From a virus: a stretch of DNA of 32,823 nucleotides. Under the pieces are notes generated by a model, which made no database searches, was not told where the DNA came from, and saw only the letters and a program-made list of their open reading frames with translations. This document shows, one piece after another, positions 1-9,100 of the stretch (positions are counted from its first letter, which is position 1; every line of letters starts with the position of its first letter). The DNA lies in IMG/VR virus record IMGVR_UViG_3300036770_004592, positions 1 to 32,823 of that record; one strand, given 5' to 3'. Made by a program: the position numbers and the translations under genes.

Positions 1-482
1 GTAGAGGTTTTCGTGTTCCCTGGTATAAGCTTGACGAAGATAATCCTATTTTCAGACAAAATATGGCTGAGCTTGCTAGACTTCAGAGACGAGCTAATAG
101 ACAGGAAGAAAGAGAAACAGTAAGAGCTGAAAATAAGCCAATGACTGCTACTGTTCTTGGTGAGGGTGGTACTCCCGCTGAAACAGCTCCTACTACCGCT
201 ACCACTAACAAGCCGACTAAAACTACTACTACCAGCACAGGCCCAGGGACAGGCGCACAAAAGAAAGGCGAAAGAGCTAGTTCAGCATTCCCAGCTCGGC
301 TTGAAAAAAGGCATCAACGACTTCTAAAAAGAATTCGCAGATTGTCTAAAAGAAGTCTTCCGCCCGAAGCCCCAGCTCCTTTAGCTCCTTATCAGTACTC
401 TGGAGCAACATCATATCAACCATCGGGAGCTATGGTTTCTACTACTCAATCCCAGGGAATGATGGGAACTATTCTAGGCTAA
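1..482 (+). CDS. 3' part of a Lys/Pro/Thr-rich packaging-module protein (gene starts at 32384)
   Basis: The window opens inside this gene. Bases 1-253 equal 32571-32823, so the reading frame joins the ORF starting at ATG 32384 and the full protein is about 222 aa. The first in-frame ATG in this copy (63) is internal, not the true start. The protein is basic and low in complexity: a charged segment (LARLQRRANRQEERE), a Thr/Pro-rich linker, a second basic helix-like segment (RLLKRIRRLSKRS), then a Tyr/Ser/Gly tail. It lies between the large terminase and the portal, so a role in DNA packaging or head assembly is likely from position alone. I recognise no family. At base 126 the two copies differ (Ala here, Thr in the 3' copy). 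Confidence 0.8.
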   Translation, partial: RGFRVPWYKLDEDNPIFRQNMAELARLQRRANRQEERETVRAENKPMTATVLGEGGTPAETAPTTATTNKPTKTTTTSTGPGTGAQKKGERASSAFPARLEKRHQRLLKRIRRLSKRSLPPEAPAPLAPYQYSGATSYQPSGAMVSTTQSQGMMGTILG

Positions 483-495
483 CCTAAATACATAT
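483..495 (+). promoter_or_regulatory. Promoter-like motif CCTAAATA before the portal gene
   Basis: CCTAAATA (483-490) is followed by CATAT and then the ATG at 496. It follows directly on the stop codon of the upstream gene. The 5-nt spacing from TAAATA to ATG is the commonest arrangement in this genome. There is no Shine-Dalgarno sequence. Confidence 0.65.
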
Positions 496-2178
496 ATGAT
501 TACAGATAATGAGGCTCTGGCAGCCAAAAAAATTAAAGAGTTTGGTACTTTAAACGATATTAAGCGGCCCCTTGAGGTGATCTGGCAAAGTATAGCACAA
601 TATTGTCTTCCGCGTAAAGCAAACATTACTAAAAAGACCTACCGCCCAGAAGAGATAGAGCAGAATATCTTTGATACTGAGCCAATGGATGCTCTAAACA
701 TTGCTGCTGCTGGGATGATGTCTTGGACTACACCTAAGCAAGCAAGTTGGTTTGCTTTTGAGCCACCTTTAGCGGGTAAGCAAGATACTAAGACCAAGAA
801 ATGGTTAGCAGATTGTGCTGAACTTATCAAGGAATACTTACAAGCATCTAACTTCTATACAGAGCGCCATGAATCCTTAGAGAATAAGTTAGCATTTGGA
901 ACATCAGCACTATACTCTACATTAGAGAATGGTGTATTGCGCTTTGAGAACCTGGACATTACTACATTTTGTATTAAGGAGAATGCTTTTGGTGTTGTAG
1001 ATACACTCATGAAGAAGTGCTCTATGACCTTAGAGCAAGCAGCGCAGATGTTTGGGTATGATAACTTAGCCAAGGAGCATAAAGAGCAGTATGATAGGAT
1101 GGAACTCAGCAGAGAAGTAGAGTTCATACACGTAGTAGAACCCAGAAACCCAAGACTTATATCTACTAACTTACTCAAGGCTGCTAAAGATAAACCTTTC
1201 GCATCGTATTATATTGATGTAGAGCATAAGAAGATTCTAAGAGAGTCTGGATTTGATACATTCCCTTACGCTGTTGGTAGATGGCTTAAGTATAACAACC
1301 AAATATACCCTGGTTGGGGTTATGGTCCTGGATTCTCAGCATTGCCAGAGATGAGACAACTTAACTACCTAGCAAAAATGCTTGATATCTATGCTGGTAA
1401 GATTACTTTCCCGCCCTTACTTGTTCCTGATTCCTATGAAGGGCAACTGGATACAAGCATGAAGGCTATCAACTACTACTCACCTGAGATGGGTGCTGAT
1501 GCTATTGCTCCTATGAATGTAGGTGGTGATATAAGTGTAGCAATGAACAGGATTGACAATAGACGTAGAGCATTACAGGCTAAGTTCCATACTGACCTTT
1601 GGCAAATGCTCAACAATAGAGCAAATGTCCAAAAGACTGCTACTGAAGTTATGGAACTTCTCAATGAAAAGGTAGATATTTTAACACCTGCCTTTGATAG
1701 AGACAATATTGAGACCATTGAGCCAATATTGCTTAGAGTATTTGACCTTTGTGCTTCTGCTGGTATGCTTCCACAACCTCCAGAGTCTGCCATTATAATG
1801 ACTGAGGGTAATGTAGCAGAGGTAGCCAATCCTCGTATTGTATTGACAGGCAGATTAGCCTTAGCACTTCGTAGTATGCGTAATGCTACTGCTGACAGGC
1901 AACTACAGAGACTATTAAGTCTTGCGCAGTTTGACCCATCAGTTATGGATAACTTTGACCTTGACCAATATGCTCAAGATACATCATATGACCAAGGGAT
2001 TCCCACTCAGTTTGTTGTTGATCCAGAGGTTCGTGATGAGATGAGAGCGCAAAGAGCTCAAGCACAACAAGCTCAACAAGCTATGGCGATGGGTAATGAG
2101 ACAATGAGGGCTCTAGGGCAGCAAAATGTTGGCAGACTTATTGAAGAATCTGCCGGCGAAACTGCTGGTATGGCCTAA
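496..2178 (+). CDS. Portal protein (T7 gp8-like head-to-tail connector)
   Basis: This 560-aa protein is the dodecameric portal through which DNA enters and leaves the head. Length and character fit the T7-type head-to-tail connecting family (about 535 aa in T7). The N-terminus has the usual opening (PLEVIWQSIAQYCLPRK, then an LNIAAAGMMSWTTP segment), the middle has GPGFSALPEMRQLN, and a stem-like helix with NNRANVQKTATEVMELL follows. The C-terminal tail is rich in Gln and Ala (about 510-545), as in other podovirus portals. It begins right after a CCTAAATA motif and is followed 8 bp later by the next gene. It is downstream of the terminase and upstream of the scaffold, the standard T7-like order. 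Confidence 0.93.
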   Translation: MITDNEALAAKKIKEFGTLNDIKRPLEVIWQSIAQYCLPRKANITKKTYRPEEIEQNIFDTEPMDALNIAAAGMMSWTTPKQASWFAFEPPLAGKQDTKTKKWLADCAELIKEYLQASNFYTERHESLENKLAFGTSALYSTLENGVLRFENLDITTFCIKENAFGVVDTLMKKCSMTLEQAAQMFGYDNLAKEHKEQYDRMELSREVEFIHVVEPRNPRLISTNLLKAAKDKPFASYYIDVEHKKILRESGFDTFPYAVGRWLKYNNQIYPGWGYGPGFSALPEMRQLNYLAKMLDIYAGKITFPPLLVPDSYEGQLDTSMKAINYYSPEMGADAIAPMNVGGDISVAMNRIDNRRRALQAKFHTDLWQMLNNRANVQKTATEVMELLNEKVDILTPAFDRDNIETIEPILLRVFDLCASAGMLPQPPESAIIMTEGNVAEVANPRIVLTGRLALALRSMRNATADRQLQRLLSLAQFDPSVMDNFDLDQYAQDTSYDQGIPTQFVVDPEVRDEMRAQRAQAQQAQQAMAMGNETMRALGQQNVGRLIEESAGETAGMA

Positions 2179-2186
2179 ATATAAAT
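2174..2186 (+). promoter_or_regulatory. Promoter-like motif CCTAAATA before the 103-aa gene
   Basis: CCTAAATA (2174-2181) overlaps the end of the portal gene (stop TAA 2176-2178). The spacer is TAAAT and the ATG is at 2187, again 5 nt. Confidence 0.6.
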
Positions 2187-2498
2187 ATGTCAGTAATATC
2201 CAAACTATTTACACCTTTAAGCCAAGAAGAGAAAAAGAACTATGCTGATAGGATAGGTACTCTATTAGCTAATGAGGACTTTCAGTTCTTTATTAGGGAC
2301 ATCTTTGAGAAGGCTCCTCCTCTTACACCATCTTTTAGTGATAAGAAGAATAATGAACCTATAGCAGCAGCTAAGGCAGATGGTGAAAAAAACTTCTCCA
2401 GACTTGTATTGAAACTTTATATAGACCATGAACGTGGAACCCACAAAATCAAAAAAGCAACAGAGCAAAAAACAGACTGGTCAAAATTTGACAATTGA
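2187..2498 (+). CDS. Small hypothetical protein between portal and scaffold
   Basis: A 103-aa acidic/basic protein with no signal peptide or membrane segment. The start is fixed by the CCTAAATA motif 5 nt upstream of ATG 2187. The N-terminus (VISKLFTPLSQEEKKNYADRIG) looks helical, and the C-terminus is lysine-rich. Its 3' end overlaps the next gene by 71 bp in another frame. Small proteins in this slot of T7-like genomes are often virion or head-assembly factors, but I recognise no family here. Confidence 0.7.
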   Translation: MSVISKLFTPLSQEEKKNYADRIGTLLANEDFQFFIRDIFEKAPPLTPSFSDKKNNEPIAAAKADGEKNFSRLVLKLYIDHERGTHKIKKATEQKTDWSKFDN

Positions 2499-2652
2499 CC
2501 CACCTGTACAGGACCCAAGACTCGGCTACTTAACTCCAGACTATGTAGAGTGGTATGGGGAACACCATACCGCTGAGCAGTTTCAGGAGAAATATGGCAA
2601 GGTCAAGTATAGAGTGCCGGAGAGTGCTAGAGGATACTTTAAACAATACTAA
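2428..2652 (+). CDS. Small hypothetical protein overlapping the previous gene
   Basis: A 74-aa ORF that starts inside the preceding gene (71-bp overlap, different frame) and ends 5 bp before the scaffold gene. The N-terminal 20 residues are Lys/Gln-rich, and the rest looks like a small folded domain (PRLGYLTPDYVEWYGEHH, then EQFQEKYGKVKYRVP). The tight packing on both sides and protein-like composition support it. The long overlap means the true start could be a later non-ATG codon. The function is unknown; by position it is a head-module protein. Confidence 0.65.
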   Translation: MNVEPTKSKKQQSKKQTGQNLTIDPPVQDPRLGYLTPDYVEWYGEHHTAEQFQEKYGKVKYRVPESARGYFKQY

Positions 2653-2657
2653 TTTTT

Positions 2658-3542
2658 ATGAACACAGAAGCCGCATTAAGCGATAACTCCAATACAGTTC
2701 TTGGATCTATCCAAGAAGAAACTACAAATACACAACCTACCCTACCAGTAGATCCCAATGCACCCCCTGCGAACTCTTTTATAGAGTTGCTAAATGGTGA
2801 TGCTTTTGTTGATAACTGGGCTGAAAAACTACCTGGAGAACTTAAGGAGTATGCCAAGACTCTATCCAAGTTTAAAACACCTGGTCAGTTAATGTCATCA
2901 TACGCATCATTAGAGAAAGAGTTCTCTAAGAGAAGCGGAGAAGCAGTAAAAATGCCCGGTGATGATGCTACTGATGAAGATTGGCAAATGTATGCTAAGA
3001 AGATAGGTGCACCAGGTAGAGATGACTATAAAATCACTAAGCCTGCTGATGTTCCTGATGAACTATTCAACAAGGATTTAGTAGATAAAACAGTAGATAT
3101 TGCCGCAAAGTATGGTATTCCCAAAAAGGCAGTAGATGAATTAGTTGGTGCTTACAGTGAAAATCTTACTGGAATGCTACAGGATGAGTTAGCAGCAGAG
3201 ACCCAGGCAATAGAACAAACTGTAAATGCCTTAAAGGCTGAATATGGTGCTAATATGAGTTCTCAAATACAAAAAGCTCAGAGAGCAGCTGCAGCTGTAG
3301 GATTAGATGTAAATGATCCTATGATTGGTAATAATATTAGTGTAATCAAGGCACTTATTAAGGTAGATGAACTAATCTCTGAGGATAGTCTTAAGATACC
3401 AGGTACTACTGTCAATGATACCTATGAAGAAGCATATAACAAACTTCTCAAATCTGATGATTATCTTGGTAAGAACGGTACTAAGAAGCAACTTGAGGCA
3501 GGAGAGAAGTTAAAAGGTCTCTGGAATGCCATGAATAGTTGA
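2658..3542 (+). CDS. Capsid assembly scaffolding protein
   Basis: A 294-aa acidic, mainly helical protein directly upstream of the major capsid gene, where T7-like phages encode their scaffold (T7 gp9 is 307 aa). It has a disordered acidic N-terminus (about 1-35), a segment about 45-130 with TPGQLMSSYASLEKEF and GAPGRDDYKI that is typical of podovirus scaffolds, a long helical region about 165-235, and a short lysine-rich C-terminus (KKQLEAGEKLKGLW), the part that binds capsid subunits in characterised scaffolds. No promoter-like motif stands before it, so it is probably co-transcribed with the portal and the small genes. Confidence 0.85.
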   Translation: MNTEAALSDNSNTVLGSIQEETTNTQPTLPVDPNAPPANSFIELLNGDAFVDNWAEKLPGELKEYAKTLSKFKTPGQLMSSYASLEKEFSKRSGEAVKMPGDDATDEDWQMYAKKIGAPGRDDYKITKPADVPDELFNKDLVDKTVDIAAKYGIPKKAVDELVGAYSENLTGMLQDELAAETQAIEQTVNALKAEYGANMSSQIQKAQRAAAAVGLDVNDPMIGNNISVIKALIKVDELISEDSLKIPGTTVNDTYEEAYNKLLKSDDYLGKNGTKKQLEAGEKLKGLWNAMNS

Positions 3543-3713
3543 ATTTAGTTTTAGCAGACTACTAAATAATATCAAAGTGCCTGCTTAGCAGGGAACGCTT
3601 TTACCTTCGAACCTTAGGCCCGTTAGGGGAACCAAAAGTAGAAGTCAACATCATATAACCAAAATGTCGTAGACATTAATCTACAAACCTTAACAAATAG
3701 AAAAAACACTACA
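3543..3713 (+). promoter_or_regulatory. Intergenic promoter and structured leader of the capsid gene
   Basis: This 171-bp stretch carries no ORF. ACTAAATA (3561-3568) is followed by a predicted start near 3574, giving a leader of about 140 nt. It is the only motif copy upstream of a protein gene that is not close to a start codon. The leader can form a hairpin CCTGC-TTA-GCAGG (3580-3592) near its 5' end and another, GTAGA/TCTAC (3669-3684), about 30 nt before the capsid ATG; between them lies a G/C-rich stretch. The leader may stabilise the abundant capsid mRNA or control its translation (inference). Confidence 0.55.
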
Positions 3714-4607
3714 ATGTCACTTACAATAGACCAGTTTTATCCTAATCAATATCAAACCAATGTTGATTTGGCTATCCAACAGCTTGAATCCAAGCTTCAG
3801 GGTGCGGTTACTCGTGAGGATTTCGAAGGTAAGCGTAAAGCGTTCAACCTTTTAAACTCTCGAGCTGCTTCACTTATATCGGCGCGCAAGCAATCCACTC
3901 CTAACAATGACCCTTCTCTCGAGAAGTATTGGCTCACTCAGAATAGTTATCAAGTTACCGAAACTCTTGATGAGTTCGATGACTTCTACCTTGCGCAAAT
4001 CGTCCTTCCGACCTCTCCTATGGTCCAAAACTTTGCTGCCTCCTTTAACAGGACTGTTGACGATGTTATCATCGCTGCTGTTGACGGTGTTCGCTTAGTT
4101 GGTGAAGATGGCACGACCTCTTCTCAACTTTCCTCCTTCAATGGAGATTCTCAGCGCATTGCTGTTGATTATGTTGAAAGTGGTTCTGCTGTTTCCAGCG
4201 GATTGACCATTGGCAAACTTCGGCAAGCCTCTTACCTTCTTGATGCGCAGAACGTCCCTGAGGACGACCGCTACATCGTTGTTGGGCCTGCTCAGAAGAG
4301 AGACCTCTTACGTGCTGGTGAAATCGGCGATGCTGATTACAACACTGTTCGCGCGCTCGTTAATGCGGAAATCAATACCTTCATGGGCTTCACCTTCTTG
4401 CATTCAACTCGCCTTGGCACCAGTGGTGGCAACAGAAAGGTTCTTGTATTCCATCGCACTGGAGTTAAGTTCTCTCTTGGTCAGCGTAAGAGTTATATGG
4501 ATATCCGTCCTGACCTCTCGCACGCCTTGACTGTCCGCTCCACTATGGCGCTTGGGGCAGTTCGCACCGAAGACGAGAAGGTAGTCACCATTGCTTGCGC
4601 AGAGTAA
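3714..4607 (+). CDS. Major capsid protein
   Basis: A 297-aa protein placed after the scaffold, with the features of an HK97-fold podovirus capsid: a short N-terminal arm (MSLTIDQFYPNQY), an early coiled segment about 45-65, an A/P-domain-like central region with ESGSAVSSGLTIGKLRQA, and a late P-loop/E-loop type region LVFHRTGVKFSLGQRKSYMD. The C-terminus ALGAVRTEDEKVV is typical of such capsids. Its base composition differs from its neighbours: it is richer in G+C, and most Arg codons are CGN where other genes use mainly AGA. That fits strong expression or a different origin. Its mRNA has its own promoter-like motif and a long leader, and transcription probably ends at 4905-4938. Confidence 0.9.
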   Translation: MSLTIDQFYPNQYQTNVDLAIQQLESKLQGAVTREDFEGKRKAFNLLNSRAASLISARKQSTPNNDPSLEKYWLTQNSYQVTETLDEFDDFYLAQIVLPTSPMVQNFAASFNRTVDDVIIAAVDGVRLVGEDGTTSSQLSSFNGDSQRIAVDYVESGSAVSSGLTIGKLRQASYLLDAQNVPEDDRYIVVGPAQKRDLLRAGEIGDADYNTVRALVNAEINTFMGFTFLHSTRLGTSGGNRKVLVFHRTGVKFSLGQRKSYMDIRPDLSHALTVRSTMALGAVRTEDEKVVTIACAE

Positions 4608-4625
4608 CCTAAACCCTAATAAGAC

Positions 4626-4883
4626 ATGGCTGATTATCAATACAGTAACGGAATCGTTTACGGGCGCACTGAGCCTGGAAAAGGCAAGTTTGAGTCTGTC
4701 TACACTTCTGAGTATGCTACGGTTTACCCAGGAGGCGACACCACTGCTTATCAGCCTGCTTCAGCAATAAATCTTTTAAAGAGATTTGCCGACATCGTAG
4801 CGCTTAGTGGTACCACTCAAGGTGCCGCTCTTAGCGCCGCTGTTGACGGTTTGGACGGGCTAGGTGTTCCTGACAACGATTAA
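4626..4883 (+). CDS. Small capsid-linked protein, possibly a head decoration protein
   Basis: An 85-aa protein 18 bp after the capsid gene and before a strong terminator, so it shares the capsid transcript. It has the same G+C-rich composition as the capsid gene. The first half is Tyr/Gly/Thr-rich (QYSNGIVYGRTEPGKG) and probably beta-rich; the second half ends in an acidic Ala/Gly/Leu segment. A capsid cement or decoration role is suggested by position and co-expression only. No family is recognised. Confidence 0.75.
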   Translation: MADYQYSNGIVYGRTEPGKGKFESVYTSEYATVYPGGDTTAYQPASAINLLKRFADIVALSGTTQGAALSAAVDGLDGLGVPDND

Positions 4884-4904
4884 ACAATCACAAATAAACG
4901 CGGG

Positions 4905-4938
4905 GAGCCCAGGTTCATAGAGAGCCTGGGCTCTTTTT
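4905..4938 (+). terminator. Strong rho-independent terminator after the capsid operon
   Basis: GAGCCCAGG (4905-4913) pairs perfectly with CCTGGGCTC (4925-4933) across an 11-nt loop and is followed by five T residues. It separates the highly expressed capsid operon from the homing endonuclease gene. Confidence 0.93.
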
Positions 4939-4939
4939 G

Positions 4940-4952
4940 TATAAATAGATAT
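4940..4952 (+). promoter_or_regulatory. Promoter-like motif TATAAATA before the GIY-YIG gene
   Basis: TATAAATA (4940-4947) is identical to the T4 late promoter consensus. It is followed by GATAT and ATG 4953 and starts 2 bp after the T-run of the terminator. The endonuclease gene is therefore wired into the phage's own expression programme. Confidence 0.7.
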
Positions 4953-5522
4953 ATGACTGGGATTTATATTATTACCAACAGGCATACATTAAAGAGATAT
5001 GTTGGGCAATCAAAGAATATAGAGACAAGATTAAAATCACATTGGAATTCTCTATTGAAAAACAAACATATAAATCCTTACTTACAAAGTGCCTATAACA
5101 AATATGGTAAGGATGCTTTCATTGAGACTATTGTAGAATGCTCGGAGGTTGAACTTACTGCTATGGAGCAGTATTTTATTGATGTATGGTGGAAAACTGG
5201 TATTCTATACAATATTTGTAGAAAAGCAGAAGTCCCTCCAGCCTCCTGGGGCAGAAAGTATAAACACTCTGAAGAAACTAGAGCTAAGATGAGCGCTGAT
5301 CGCAAGGGCAGAATTCCTTGGAATAAGGGTAAAAAAATGCCTCCAGGTACTGGAGCAAAAGTAAGTGCTAAAAATAAGGGCAGAACTGCTTGGAATAAAA
5401 GTAATGCTTGGGATAGGGTTGATGAGATTAAAAAAGATAGACTTGCTGGATATACCCATTTAATGCTCTGTAAGAAATATAAATGTGGTTCTGAAACTAT
5501 AGGCAAAATCTGCCTCTCATAA
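4953..5522 (+). CDS. GIY-YIG homing endonuclease with NUMOD3 and C-terminal HTH
   Basis: A 189-aa free-standing homing endonuclease of the T4 Seg type. The nuclease domain occupies about 1-90: GIY at 3-5, YVG at 16-18, Arg26, His30, Glu72 (metal-binding Glu, in MEQYFIDVWW), and YNI near 86-88. After it come two NUMOD3-like DNA-binding repeats (about 98-150; SEETRAKMS and GRIPWNKGKK, then GRTAWNK), and a helix-turn-helix-like end (about 150-189). That end resembles the end of the second GIY-YIG protein at 26173-26661. It sits between the capsid operon terminator and the tail genes with its own promoter-like motif. It would cut an allelic site in competitor genomes and spread by repair. Confidence 0.92.
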   Translation: MTGIYIITNRHTLKRYVGQSKNIETRLKSHWNSLLKNKHINPYLQSAYNKYGKDAFIETIVECSEVELTAMEQYFIDVWWKTGILYNICRKAEVPPASWGRKYKHSEETRAKMSADRKGRIPWNKGKKMPPGTGAKVSAKNKGRTAWNKSNAWDRVDEIKKDRLAGYTHLMLCKKYKCGSETIGKICLS

Positions 5523-5524
5523 TG

Positions 5525-5537
5525 CCTAAATACATAT
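5525..5537 (+). promoter_or_regulatory. Promoter-like motif CCTAAATA before the tail adaptor gene
   Basis: CCTAAATA (5525-5532), spacer CATAT, ATG 5538. The motif-plus-start block CCTAAATACATATATG is identical to that before the portal gene at 483-498. Confidence 0.68.
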
Positions 5538-6134
5538 ATGACTAAAACCCAAATTTGTAATTTGGCTCTGACCCATTTAGGAGGAAGATTGCTTACCGAT
5601 GTTGATACTGAAACATCTCAAGAAGCAATATTATGTAGGACCTGGTTCGATATCGTGCGAGAAGAAATACTTAGAGAACATATTTGGAATTTTGCTACTA
5701 AGCGATCTGCGTTATCTGGTGCTACTGATTTAACAACTACTTCTCTATCAGGTTATGACTACCAATACTTGATTCCTCTTCCTGCTGATTATATTCGAAT
5801 AGTTAAAGTAGAGGATGTAGAATCAGAGTTTAACGTTGAATACGACGGAATATATTGCGATTACGCTAATCCATTAGTTAGATACGTATATGATAATACA
5901 ACATATACAACTTGGCCTAAAAACGTTATAGCAGCTTTTTCTTATCTCTTAGCTTCTTATATTGCACAAGGATTGACTGGCCCTGCGGGCGCTGCTGTAC
6001 AGCTAAGAGAACTTTATAACAGAACTATCGCAAAGGCGAAACGCTACGATTCTTACGAATCTCGCGAGAAGATTGTAGATAAAGACGAATACTCTGAAAT
6101 TATTCGCTTTAGACAACAAGATATGTTCTCTTAA
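5538..6134 (+). CDS. Tail tubular protein A (T7 gp11-like adaptor)
   Basis: A 198-aa protein that forms the adaptor ring between portal and nozzle. The family signature is clear at the N-terminus: TKTQICNLALTHLGG followed by a segment that ends in WNFATKRSAL near 50-60. The length matches T7 gp11 (196 aa). A central beta-rich part (YLIPLPADYIRIVKVED) and a C-terminal helix (QLRELYNRTIAKAKRYDS) follow. The start is supported by the CCTAAATA motif 5 nt upstream. The nozzle gene follows 12 bp later without its own motif, so the two are probably one transcript. Confidence 0.92.
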   Translation: MTKTQICNLALTHLGGRLLTDVDTETSQEAILCRTWFDIVREEILREHIWNFATKRSALSGATDLTTTSLSGYDYQYLIPLPADYIRIVKVEDVESEFNVEYDGIYCDYANPLVRYVYDNTTYTTWPKNVIAAFSYLLASYIAQGLTGPAGAAVQLRELYNRTIAKAKRYDSYESREKIVDKDEYSEIIRFRQQDMFS

Positions 6135-6146
6135 CAATATTTTTAT

Positions 6147-9100
6147 ATGGCTGATTTGCAACTATACCAAAACCGAGTAAATGGAGGCGAGATTTCACCT
6201 CAGCTCGAAGGACGCGTCGATAATGAGCGATACAATTCTGGAGCTAGACTTCTAGAGAATTTTATTGTAAAGCCTAATGGTTCTATATCAAAGAGACCAG
6301 GTACTCAATATCTTGCATCATTAGGAGATACAGCAGGTAGACTTGAAACATATCGTGCTGATGAAGAGACTAACTTTATGTTAGTTTTTACTCCCTCTGC
6401 TTGTAGAGTATACAATACATCTGGAACTGCGGTAACTACTACATCAGGTGTTATGGATATAGCGCCTATACAGTGGTTTTCTGACCCAACAAATTTAATT
6501 TGGTTTACTCAAGAGCTAGTTTATTCGCCAACAGATAATAGATATTATAAAAGATTTCTTGGATCTGCCAACGTTCCTGATCCTGCTAAAGGCGGTACCA
6601 GTTATGATCAATATACATTTCAACCAGGAGAAGTTGTTCTTTCTGGTTCTGCTCCTGGGAGAGCATTTAAAGCTAAAAGCGCCTTTACAGATTATGCGCC
6701 ATTAACTAATACAGAATTCTGGCAAGAGCTTGAAAATGTAGCTCAAACACCTGCACCGTATTATACGGAAGAGTTTTACGACGACATTTGGACTCCTTAT
6801 ACCGCTGATGAAATATTCGAAGTTCAAACAACTCAAATTAATGACCTGCTATTTTGTGCTCATAAAAACCATAAACCACTAATTATAGCACGGGATGGTG
6901 ATGGTAAATGGAAGAGCTACTATACTAATTTTACATTCGGGGCTGGAACCGATTATAATACAACTTCCAATACCTTAAAAATACAGCCTATATTTTCTGA
7001 ATGGGATAAAGACGCTGCTGTATGGGGATTTACAATTGCAGGTTGGCCGACATATTACGAAAATGATTATGTAAAGTATGCGAATTATTTTTACAGAGTT
7101 AAAGCTGATCACACACTTGATGGCTTAAGTGCTTTCTCTGCTTTATCAGCAACATACTATGAATTAGTTGAATACTATATCGATGATAAAACGTATAATA
7201 GTAATGATTTAGTATATACATCAAAAACCAACCATACCCCTGTAACTGCAACTAATTCCGAATTTGGTGAACCTGGAATTACAACTGGTGCCTGGTCTAA
7301 CAATTGGAGTGTAGGCTATACGAACACTGTTTATACAAGTTGGCAAAGATGTTTTTACGATCCTTGCACACCGTATTATGTAAATGACAGAATAACACAT
7401 AATGGAGAAAATTATAGGTGTATCTTACAGCATACGTCTAATAATTATAGGTTAACTGAACCCGGTGTTGGAGAAGAATGGTATACATATTGGGAATTGT
7501 TGCCTAAAACTGTCTCTAAGAAAGGTGCGGATGAATATTATCTTGTAAGTAATAATTCTTTATTTACACAAGATAGTATTAACGATGAAATACAGGTCGT
7601 TATTAATCAACCTAATAATGTTGGATCGATTAATATCGGCACAATGGCTACAGATTCTACTTCTGCTACTGATTCATACTTTTATCAAGGGGATTATATT
7701 GTTTCAACTTCTTGGACTGTTGGTAATGCTCTCTCTGGAGGTTCTACTATACAAATACAAGAATCTCTCGATAACATAAACTTCCAAACCATACGCGAAT
7801 GGAATTTTGATGGTAATAAAGTATCTAATAACATTTCCTTCACTGGTGAAACTCCATCTACCGGCGCTTGGTATAAGGTAATAATAAATAAAATAGGTGT
7901 AGGGGGAGCAGGTGCTCTGACTCTCGAAAATGTAATTAACACAACAACATTTAATTGTAGAGTTATAGAATACATAAGCCCAATTAAGGTTAGAGTAAAA
8001 ATAAAAGCTGGTAATACTGAAATTATACCTACAAAAGCCTGGAATATACCAACTACAGTATATAAAGAGTCAGCATTCTCTGTGAAAAACGGTTATCCAA
8101 GCACAGTAGCATTTCACGAACAAAGACTTTGGTTTGGTGGTGTTTCAAAATTCCCAGGGAGAATATGGGGATCTGCGAAGAATAGATTGTATGACTATAG
8201 AACTGGTGTACTTGATACAGATGCTATTGATATTACTATTGCTTCTAAATCTACTAACCAAACTTCGTGGCTACAATCTATAAATAGAAACCTCGTTGTT
8301 GGTACTGCAGGTGAAATATATACAATTGATTCAGGATCAACTTCGTCTAACATTACCCCTACATCGGTAAGAGCTCAGCTTAGAACGTCAATGGGTTCGT
8401 CAACTATACCAGGAAAGGTTGTTGGGGATTCTATATTGTTTATTCAGACTGGATCAAACAGATTGAGAGAGTTTATATATACCGATCAGACTGATTCGTT
8501 TATTGCGCCTGATCTTAATATAATGGCTGATCATATAGCTGAAGATAAGTTTATACAAACCGCTTATCAATCTAATCTTGATCAGACCCTCTGGATTGTA
8601 AATAGTAAAGGAGCTCTTCTCGGGTATACATTTGACTTTACTGAAGGTGTTGGAGCCTGGCATAGACATTTTACAGGCTCGCGCTCTGACTTCTATGGAG
8701 TATCTGGCACACCTTCGGTTTATGATAATGTTATTGGTAAACCAGATATGTTTACGAGTGTTGCTACTCTTAACCCAGAAGGTCAATCACTAACCGATCA
8801 AGTTTGGTTTATTGTTAAGCGCTGGGTCAATGGCCAATATAAGTATTTCATCGAAAGATTCGATCCTACTAATATGGATTTCATATTTGGTAGTAGTGAT
8901 TCTACAGTAGAGAGATGGAGATTTATTGACTCGTATAGAGAATATGATATGTCGAATCCTGATGATACGGGAACTGAGTCTATCGGTGATGACACTTACA
9001 ATTATAATCTGTTTTATTCTCACTTAAACAGTGGAACTACTATGTATATTCTTTCAGCTGGAGGTACGGGCTGGAATGATTTTTATGGTGATCCAGGAGG

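Noticed and set aside
855-1178. Minus-strand ORF of 107 aa inside the portal gene, and similar antisense ORFs over the capsid, nozzle and ejection genes
   Set aside because: They are shadows of strongly protein-like plus-strand genes, with no motif, start context or domain.
4940-4947. TATAAATA as proof of a T4-like phage
   Set aside because: The virion genes are T7-like, and no gp55-, gp33- or clamp-like gene was recognised. The resemblance is kept only as a clue to promoter geometry.
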